Assembly: GCA_007694885.1 (NCBI GenBank)
Contig: REEW01000050.1
Coordinates: 62,001 to 126,000, forward strand
Direction of reading: 5' to 3'
DNA from: Wenzhouxiangella sp.
GTDB lineage: Bacteria > Pseudomonadota > Gammaproteobacteria > Xanthomonadales > Wenzhouxiangellaceae
Length of the DNA: 64,000 bases
The position numbers and the translations under genes are program-made. Of the stretch, positions 58,187-64,000 are shown piece after piece. Within the stretch, counting starts at the first letter, position 1, and every line of letters begins with the position of its first letter. The notes beneath the pieces were generated by a model that worked only from the letters and a program-made list of their open reading frames with translations, did not search any database and had not been told where the DNA came from.

Positions 58187-60621
58187 CCCTGAGCTTTTTG
58201 ATCGCCTTTGTCGTCGTCGTGCTGGTCCTGGCCTACCTGCGCGCACCTGCGTGGAGCGCGGCTGCGGCCTCCGCGCTGGGCGTGGTTCTTGCCGCCGTGG
58301 CCGCGGTGGCCTGGCCGGTCGTGGCGATATGGGCCATTGCGACCATCGCCTTTGCCGTCATGGCCTTCCATCCGCTGCGGCGGGCGCTGATTTCCGCTCC
58401 CCTGTTTGCCTGGTTCAAAACGGTCTTGCCGGCGATGTCGGCAACCGAGAAAGAAGCCCTGGATGCCGGCACCGTGTGGTGGGATGCCGAACTGTTTTCC
58501 GGCAAGCCGGACTGGAAAAAACTCTTCGACATGCCACCGCCCAGCCTGACCGAAGAAGAACAGGCTTTCGTCGACGGTCCCGTGGAAGAACTGTGCGCCA
58601 TGCTCGACGACTGGCAGATCAATCGCGAGCTCAAGGATTTGCCGCCGGAGGTATGGACCTTCATTCGCGAAAAGCGCTTCCTGAGCATGATCATTCCGAA
58701 GCAGTACGGCGGGCTGGACTTCAGCGCCCAGGGCAACGCAGCCGTGGTGACCAAGATCTCGACCCGCAGTCTGACCGCCGCGGTCACCGTGATGGTGCCG
58801 AACTCGCTCGGCCCCGGCGAGCTATTGATGCACTTCGGCACCGAAGAGCAAAAAGATCACTACCTGCCGCGCCTGGCCTGCGGCGAGGAAATCCCCTGCT
58901 TCGCCCTGACCTCTCCACAGGCAGGCTCGGACGCCGCCTCGATGCCCGATGAAGGCATCGTGTGCAAGAAAACCATCGACGGCGAAGAGGTTCTTGGCCT
59001 GTCGGTCAGCTGGGACAAGCGCTACATCACCCTGGCGCCGGTCGCCACGGTGCTTGGCCTGGCATTCAAGACGCGCGACCCGGACGGCCTGCTCGGCGGC
59101 AAGGAACACCTGGGCATCAGTTGCGCACTGATTCCCACCAGCACGCCGGGCGTGGAAATCGGCAGCCGGCATCTGCCCGGCGGCAGCCTGTTCATGAACG
59201 GGCCGACCCGCGGCAAGGACGTGTTCATCCCGATGGACTGGCTGATCGGAGGCCGCGAGCGAATCGGCCAGGGCTGGAGAATGCTGATGCATTGCCTGGC
59301 CGCAGGACGCGCCATCTCCTTGCCGGCACAGGGTGTGGCCGGCGGCAAGGCCGCGAGCATGCTGACCGGCGCCTATGCCCGGATCCGCTACCAGTTCAAG
59401 CAGCCAATCGGCCATTTCGAGGGTATCGAAGAGCCGCTGGCCCGCATCGGCGCGGAAGCCTACCGCATGGAAGCCGCCCACAAGCTGACCCTGAGCGCAC
59501 TCGATCGGGGCGACAAGCCGGTCGTCCTGTCGGCCATCCTCAAGGCCTATCTGACCGAGGCCAATCGCCGGGTCGTCAACGACGCGATGGACATCCACGG
59601 CGGCAAGGCCGTGGTCGAAGGGCCGGGCAATTACCTGTCGATGGGCTACCAGGCCCTGCCGGTTTCGATCACGGTCGAGGGCGCCAACATCCTGACCCGC
59701 TCGATGATCGTCTTCGGCCAGGGCGCGATCCGCTGCCATCCCTACCTGATCAAGGAAATGACCGCGGCCGCCGACAATGACCTGGTCGGTTTCGACAAGG
59801 CGCTGTGGGCCCATGTCGGCTTTCTGATCTCCAACGCCGTGCGCTCGCCGGTGCTGGCCCTGACCGGCGCCCGCTTCAGCGCCAGCCCGGTCAGCGGCCC
59901 GACCGCGCGCTACTACCGCCAGATCAACCGCCTGAGCGCGGCCTTCACCTTCACCGCCGACCTGAGCCTGCTCATCCTGGGCGGCAAGTTCAAGTTCGCC
60001 GAAAAGCTGTCGGGCCGCTTTGCCGACGCCCTGGCCAACCTGTACCTGGCCTCGGCCACGCTGCGTCGCTTCGAAGACGACGGCCGGCCGGACGAGGATC
60101 TGGCCGTTGTGCGTTTCGCCGTCCACGACAGTCTCAACAAGGTCGAAGAAGCCCTCTACGGGGTCTACCGAAATTTCCCGATCCCGGCCCTGGGGCCGAT
60201 CCTGCGCCTGATCTGCTTCCCGCTGGGCCGGCGCAATGCGCCGGCCGACGACCGCACCGGCCGGGTCATTGCCCGTCAGCTGCTGGAAAAGAGCACGACC
60301 CGGGAACGCCTGATCCACGGTGCCTACGTCTCGCAGGAAGAAGACGGCGCCGGCCTCGTCCTCAAGGCCTTCGATGCCGTGCTCAAGGCCGAACCGGCCG
60401 AACATGCCCTGCGCAACGCCCTCAAGGTCGTACCCAGCCCGACCAACGTATACGAGGTAGCGGCCAAGGCGGTCGAGGCCGGGGTGATCACCGAAGACCA
60501 GGCATCCGACCTGGTCCGCGCCCAGGAGCTCAGCGCGCGCGTCATCGCGGTCGACGAGTTCACCCCGGAAGAGCTCGGCACCAGCCGCGACGAGGCGCCG
60601 AAGCTGGCCGCGGCCGGCTGA
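58183..60621 (+). CDS. fadE: Acyl-CoA dehydrogenase FadE
   Basis: 812 residues, close to E. coli FadE (814), the large gammaproteobacterial type. Two or three N-terminal hydrophobic segments ([18 protein letters not shown] and [19 protein letters not shown]) precede the catalytic region. FAD/acyl-CoA motifs are [14 protein letters not shown] and the [17 protein letters not shown] block with the later [15 protein letters not shown]; the C-terminal extension of about 250 residues is typical of FadE. It introduces the first double bond in beta-oxidation. The start overlaps the TetR stop. fadN follows 41 bases downstream. Confidence 0.96.
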   Translation: MTLSFLIAFVVVVLVLAYLRAPAWSAAAASALGVVLAAVAAVAWPVVAIWAIATIAFAVMAFHPLRRALISAPLFAWFKTVLPAMSATEKEALDAGTVWWDAELFSGKPDWKKLFDMPPPSLTEEEQAFVDGPVEELCAMLDDWQINRELKDLPPEVWTFIREKRFLSMIIPKQYGGLDFSAQGNAAVVTKISTRSLTAAVTVMVPNSLGPGELLMHFGTEEQKDHYLPRLACGEEIPCFALTSPQAGSDAASMPDEGIVCKKTIDGEEVLGLSVSWDKRYITLAPVATVLGLAFKTRDPDGLLGGKEHLGISCALIPTSTPGVEIGSRHLPGGSLFMNGPTRGKDVFIPMDWLIGGRERIGQGWRMLMHCLAAGRAISLPAQGVAGGKAASMLTGAYARIRYQFKQPIGHFEGIEEPLARIGAEAYRMEAAHKLTLSALDRGDKPVVLSAILKAYLTEANRRVVNDAMDIHGGKAVVEGPGNYLSMGYQALPVSITVEGANILTRSMIVFGQGAIRCHPYLIKEMTAAADNDLVGFDKALWAHVGFLISNAVRSPVLALTGARFSASPVSGPTARYYRQINRLSAAFTFTADLSLLILGGKFKFAEKLSGRFADALANLYLASATLRRFEDDGRPDEDLAVVRFAVHDSLNKVEEALYGVYRNFPIPALGPILRLICFPLGRRNAPADDRTGRVIARQLLEKSTTRERLIHGAYVSQEEDGAGLVLKAFDAVLKAEPAEHALRNALKVVPSPTNVYEVAAKAVEAGVITEDQASDLVRAQELSARVIAVDEFTPEELGTSRDEAPKLAAAG

Positions 60622-60662
60622 AAACCGATTCTTTTGCCAAGCATTCAACCCAAGGACAAGAC

Positions 60663-63032
60663 ATGACAGATCACAAACTTCTGGTTCGTCGCGCGGCCGT
60701 GCTCGGCGCCGGCGTGATGGGCGCCCAGATCGCCGCCCACCTGACCGCCGCCGGCATTGCGGTCGACCTCTACGACCTGCCATCCAGGGAAGGCAAGCGT
60801 TCCGGCATTGCCGCCGGCGCCATCGGCAATCTGCTCAAGCTCAAGCCGGCGCCGCTGGCGAGCAAGGATCTGGTCCAGTTCATCACCCCGCGCAACTTCG
60901 ACGACGACCTGGAACAACTCGCCCACTGCGATTTCATCATCGAAGCCATCGTCGAGCGGATGGACATCAAGAAGTCGCTGTACGAAAAAATCGGGCCGCA
61001 CATTCACGCCGACGCCTTCTTCGTCACCAACACCTCCGGTCTGTCGATTACCGAACTGGCCGGCGTGGTACCGGACGCATTGAAGGATCGCTTCTGCGGC
61101 GTGCATTTTTTCAACCCGCCGCGCTACATGCACCTGGTTGAACTGATCCCGCACCCGGGCACCGACGACAGGGTGCTCGATCTGCTCGAGGACTTTCTGA
61201 CCCGCAATCTGGGCAAGGGCGTGGTGCGCTGTCGCGACACCGCCAACTTCATCGCCAACCGCGTGGGCGTGTTCACGATGTGGTCGACCATGCACCATGC
61301 CCAGCGCCTGGGGCTGGGGTTCGATACCGTCGACGCCCTCACCGGCCCGGCCATTGGCCGTCCCAAGAGCGCAACGTTCCGCCTGGCCGACGTAGTCGGA
61401 CTCGACACCATGGCCAACGTCATCCGGACCATGGACTCCAAGCTCGGCGACGACCCCTGGCACCACCTGTTCCAGGCACCGGACTGGCTGGCCGGGCTGA
61501 TCGACGCCGGTGCCCTGGGCCAGAAGGCCGGCGCGGGTGTGTTCCGCAAGGAAGGCAAGGAGATCAAGGTATTCGATCCCGAAAGCGGCGAGTACCGGGC
61601 CACCGATTACAGCGTACGCGACGAGGTCAAGGCCATTCTGGCGATCAAGGATCCGGGCGAGAAGCTGGCCGAACTCGCCAAGGCGGAATACCCGGAAACC
61701 GAATTCCTCTGGGCCATCCACCGCGACCTGTTCCACTACTGCGCCTACCACCTGGCCGAGATCGCCGAATCCGCCCGCGAAATCGACCTGGCCATGCGCT
61801 GGGGCTACGGCTGGAAGCTCGGCCCGTTCGAGCAGTGGCAGGCCGCCGGCTGGCAGCGCGTGGCCGAGCTGATCCAGGCCGACATCGATGCCGGCAAGAC
61901 CGGCGTTGAAGCCCACTTGCCCCAGTGGGTCACCGAAATCGACCGCGCCCATGCCTCGGGCGGGTCTTTTTCAGCGGCCGAGGGCAAGCTCAGCCCGCGT
62001 CCCGATCTGCCCGTTTACCAGCGCCAGTACCAGCCGGTCCGCCTGATCGGCGAGGCCTCGCACGATGGCCAGACCGTCCATGAAACCGACGGCATCCGCC
62101 TGTGGACGCTTGACGACGATGTCCTCATCGCCAGCCTGAAGACCAAGATGGGCGTGATCGACAACAGCGCAGTCGACGGCCTCAACGCGGCCCTGGACCG
62201 GGCCGAAGCCGATTTCGATGGCCTGGTGCTGTGGCAACCCAGGGGCCCGTTCTCGGCCGGCGCCAACCTGAAGGCAGCCGCCGAAGCCATCCAGCGCGGC
62301 GACTACGACAGCGTGCGCGAACTCGTTCAGGGATTTCAGGAAGTCAACCTGCGGATGCGCTACTCGGGCATTCCCTCGGTTGCCGCGGTGCGCGGCCTGG
62401 CCCTGGGCGGCGGTCTGGAACTGGCCATGCATGCAAGCCGCCGGGTCGCCCACCTGGAAAGCTACATGGGCCTGGTCGAGGCCGGGGTCGGCCTGCTGCC
62501 GGCCGGTGGCGGCCTGGCCACGCTGGCCCTGCAGATCAACGCCGATGTAGCCGCCGGCGACACCTGGCCGCTGCTGGAGAAGCGCTACAAGCAGGTCGCC
62601 ATGGGCCAGGTCGCAGGATCGGCCATGGAAGCGAAGGAAATGGGCTACCTGCGACCCGAAGACCTGATCGTCCTGCACGAGCAGGAACTGCTGCATGCCG
62701 CGCACGGCCTGGTTCGTTCACTGAGTGCCGCGGGCTATCGCCCGCCGCTGCCCAACCGAACCATTCCGGCCGCCGGCGACGTCGGCATTGCCACCCTGAA
62801 GATGCTGCTGGTCAACATGCTCGAGGGTCATTTCATCTCCGAGCACGACTTCGAGATCGGCAGTCGCATCGCCACCGCCATCTCCGGCGGCGAAATCGAC
62901 CGCGGCACCCCGGTCAACGAGGAATGGCTGCACCACCTGGAGCGCGAGCATTTCCTCGAGCTGTGCGCGATGCCGAAAACGCAGGAGCGTATCGGCCATA
63001 TGTTGAAGACCGGCAAGCCTTTACGGAACTGA
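60663..63032 (+). CDS. fadN: FadN-type 3-hydroxyacyl-CoA dehydrogenase/enoyl-CoA hydratase fusion
   Basis: 789 residues. The dehydrogenase half comes first: NAD motif AAVLGAGVMGAQIAAHL, then GVHFFNPPRYMHLVELIPH and a second dehydrogenase C-domain. The crotonase half follows from about residue 470 with oxyanion-hole segments PRGPFSAGANLKAAAEA and GLALGGGLELAMHAS. This order is the reverse of FadB/FadJ (hydratase first) and matches Bacillus-type FadN, also about 789 residues. It carries out the hydration and second oxidation of beta-oxidation. The ATG at 60663 follows AAGGACAAG. Readings that begin earlier are in-frame extensions into fadE. Confidence 0.93.
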   Translation: MTDHKLLVRRAAVLGAGVMGAQIAAHLTAAGIAVDLYDLPSREGKRSGIAAGAIGNLLKLKPAPLASKDLVQFITPRNFDDDLEQLAHCDFIIEAIVERMDIKKSLYEKIGPHIHADAFFVTNTSGLSITELAGVVPDALKDRFCGVHFFNPPRYMHLVELIPHPGTDDRVLDLLEDFLTRNLGKGVVRCRDTANFIANRVGVFTMWSTMHHAQRLGLGFDTVDALTGPAIGRPKSATFRLADVVGLDTMANVIRTMDSKLGDDPWHHLFQAPDWLAGLIDAGALGQKAGAGVFRKEGKEIKVFDPESGEYRATDYSVRDEVKAILAIKDPGEKLAELAKAEYPETEFLWAIHRDLFHYCAYHLAEIAESAREIDLAMRWGYGWKLGPFEQWQAAGWQRVAELIQADIDAGKTGVEAHLPQWVTEIDRAHASGGSFSAAEGKLSPRPDLPVYQRQYQPVRLIGEASHDGQTVHETDGIRLWTLDDDVLIASLKTKMGVIDNSAVDGLNAALDRAEADFDGLVLWQPRGPFSAGANLKAAAEAIQRGDYDSVRELVQGFQEVNLRMRYSGIPSVAAVRGLALGGGLELAMHASRRVAHLESYMGLVEAGVGLLPAGGGLATLALQINADVAAGDTWPLLEKRYKQVAMGQVAGSAMEAKEMGYLRPEDLIVLHEQELLHAAHGLVRSLSAAGYRPPLPNRTIPAAGDVGIATLKMLLVNMLEGHFISEHDFEIGSRIATAISGGEIDRGTPVNEEWLHHLEREHFLELCAMPKTQERIGHMLKTGKPLRN

Positions 63033-63043
63033 CACACCATCTC

Positions 63044-63133
63044 CGTAGGTCGGGGCTACGTCCCCGACGGACGATGGTCCAGTTTGGCGAATACGTCCGC
63101 TTTCGACCGTCGGCCGCGTAGGGCCGACCTACG
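63044..63133. repeat. Paired-hairpin inverted repeat between fadN and fadA
   Basis: Outer arms CGTAGGTCGG (63044-63053) and CCGACCTACG (63124-63133) are a perfect 10-base inverted pair. Inside are two hairpins: GTCGGGG-CTACGT-CCCCGAC (63049-63068) and GTCGGCC-GCGTAG-GGCCGAC (63109-63128). This mirror arrangement resembles paired REP/BIME elements. It fills most of the 137-base gap in the operon and would fold strongly in RNA. No similar element was noticed elsewhere in the window. Confidence 0.75.
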
Positions 63134-63169
63134 TAAACCGAACATCTCGATTTTGCTGAGGATTGATCC

Positions 63170-64000
63170 ATGAGTGATGCCTACATCGTTTCCGCCGTCC
63201 GCACCCCGGTTGCCCGGGCGTTCAAGGGCGGCTTTCGCAACGTCCGGCCAGATGATCTGCTGGCCCATGCCCTGAGAACTGCGCTGGCCGAGGTTCCCGA
63301 CCTCGATCCGGCCCGGGTCGAGGACGTCATCGTCGGCTGCGCCATGCCCGAAGCCGAACAGGGCATGAACGTCGCCCGCATCGGCGCGCTGCTGGCCGGC
63401 CTGCCCGACACCGTACCCGGTGTCACCGTCAACCGCTTCTGCTCGTCGGGCCTGCAGACCATCGCCATGGCCGCCGATCGCATCCGCCTGAATGAGGCCG
63501 ACGTCATGATTGCCGCGGGTACCGAGACCATGACCATGGTGCCGATGATGGGCCACAAGGTGGCCATGAATCCCAAGGTGTTCGACGACGAAAACGTCGC
63601 CATCGCCTACGGCATGGGCATCACGGCCGAAAAAGTCGCCCGGAAATGGAGCGTCAGTCGCCAAGACCAGGACCGGTTCGCCTACGGCTCGCACCAGAAG
63701 GCCATCGCCGCCATCGACGGCGGTGAATTCACCGAAATCCGGCCCTATACGGTGACCAGCCGGGTGCCGGATCCCAAAACCGGCCAGGTCCGTGAAATCG
63801 AGACCGTTGTCGACACCGACGAGGGGCCGCGCCGCGATACCTCGCCCGAGGCCCTGGGCAAGCTCCGAACCGTGTTCGACGCCAAGGGTTCGGTCACGGC
63901 CGCGACCAGCTCACAGATGTCGGACGGGGCCGGCGCCCTGGTGCTGGTCTCGGAGCGGGTCCTGAAGGAACTCAACCTCAAGCCGCTGGCCGTCTTCCGC
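63170..64000 (+). CDS. fadA: Acetyl-CoA C-acyltransferase (FadA-type thiolase), 5' part
   Basis: First 277 codons of a thiolase running off the right edge. The N-terminal block is YIVSAVRTPVARAFKGGFR, and the acyl-accepting cysteine is in TVNRFCSSGLQTIAMAADRI. GTETMTMVPMMGHK and ATSSQMSDGAGALVL are further family blocks. It cleaves 3-ketoacyl-CoA in the last step of beta-oxidation. The ATG at 63170 follows TGAGGATTGATCC. With fadE and fadN it completes a fadE-fadN-fadA operon. Confidence 0.95.
   Translation, partial: MSDAYIVSAVRTPVARAFKGGFRNVRPDDLLAHALRTALAEVPDLDPARVEDVIVGCAMPEAEQGMNVARIGALLAGLPDTVPGVTVNRFCSSGLQTIAMAADRIRLNEADVMIAAGTETMTMVPMMGHKVAMNPKVFDDENVAIAYGMGITAEKVARKWSVSRQDQDRFAYGSHQKAIAAIDGGEFTEIRPYTVTSRVPDPKTGQVREIETVVDTDEGPRRDTSPEALGKLRTVFDAKGSVTAATSSQMSDGAGALVLVSERVLKELNLKPLAVFR

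Noticed and set aside
59805-60662. Upstream extension of the FadN frame into fadE
   Set aside because: Lies wholly inside fadE in another frame; the ATG at 60663 gives the correct N-terminus and a ribosome binding site.
58822-60783. Long minus-strand open frame (653 codons) opposite fadE
   Set aside because: Shadow of fadE, composition typical of antisense reading.

Overview
The window is a GC-rich, gene-dense stretch of a Gram-negative chromosome. It carries outer-membrane and lipid A genes (bamB, lpxH, a lipocalin), type IV pilus genes (pilF, pilU, a FimT-like pseudopilin, a PilH-like regulator), and the gammaproteobacterial order ndk-rlmN-pilF-rodZ-hisS-yfgM-bamB-der. With the tricorn-type S41 peptidase and CadC-like regulator, this suggests a gammaproteobacterium near Xanthomonadales/Chromatiales (for example the Wenzhouxiangella group). 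That placement is inference from gene content and order only. Almost everything is chromosomal housekeeping. I saw no transposase, integrase, phage gene, CRISPR array, tRNA or rRNA.

Layout. 1-3 kb: the end of a thiolase, a two-gene TRAP-like permease (small and large subunits, no binding protein beside it), and folD. 3-13 kb: a glutathione peroxidase on the plus strand, then a long minus-strand block der-bamB-yfgM-hisS-rodZ-pilF-rlmN-ndk (ispG missing from its usual place), then pilU. 13-17.3 kb: a succinate dehydrogenase operon (SDHAF4-type factor, sdhC, D, A, B, sdhE, ygfX). 17.3-28 kb, plus strand: ygfZ, an orphan PhnD-like binding protein, purB, the 2-oxoglutarate dehydrogenase operon sucA-sucB-lpd, an AcuI-type reductase, a PilH-like receiver and a Prx5-type peroxiredoxin. 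28-34.5 kb: cytochrome oxidase assembly and heme A genes (DUF2909, SURF1, SCO-like, ctaA, ctaB) followed by gcvP. 34.5-43 kb, minus strand: a tricorn-like protease, gyrA, and a multidomain membrane regulator. 43-53.4 kb: a divergent secreted protein, mtnA, a periplasmic cyclophilin, lpxH, a renalase-like oxidoreductase, lipocalin, lysS, prfB with its programmed frameshift, a glutamate dehydrogenase-family enzyme, a YfcH-type epimerase and a small membrane protein. 53.4-64 kb: uvrB, an aspartate aminotransferase, a FimT pseudopilin, and a fatty-acid beta-oxidation operon (TetR regulator, fadE, fadN-type dehydrogenase/hydratase, fadA) that runs off the right edge.

How the genes work together. 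Three energy-metabolism modules dominate: succinate dehydrogenase with three assembly proteins, the complete 2-oxoglutarate dehydrogenase complex with its own E3, and heme A/cytochrome oxidase assembly. The beta-oxidation operon feeds them with acetyl-CoA and reduced cofactors, and is probably autoregulated through a PsrA-like box just upstream of the TetR gene.

The least ordinary locus is 40671-43856. There a single protein joins a DNA-binding winged helix, one membrane segment, a PEGA-like domain, a formylglycine-generating-enzyme-like fold lacking the expected active-site cysteine pair, and an intact-looking alpha/beta hydrolase. It is transcribed away from a small secreted protein. The shared intergenic region holds two 11-bp-spaced direct repeats of the kind OmpR/PhoB-type winged helices bind. 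Other non-coding signals are two inverted repeats built from 10-bp units inside operons (sucB-lpd and lysS-prfB), a paired-hairpin repeat between fadN and fadA, and a hairpin that occludes the ribosome binding site of the dehydrogenase at 50802.
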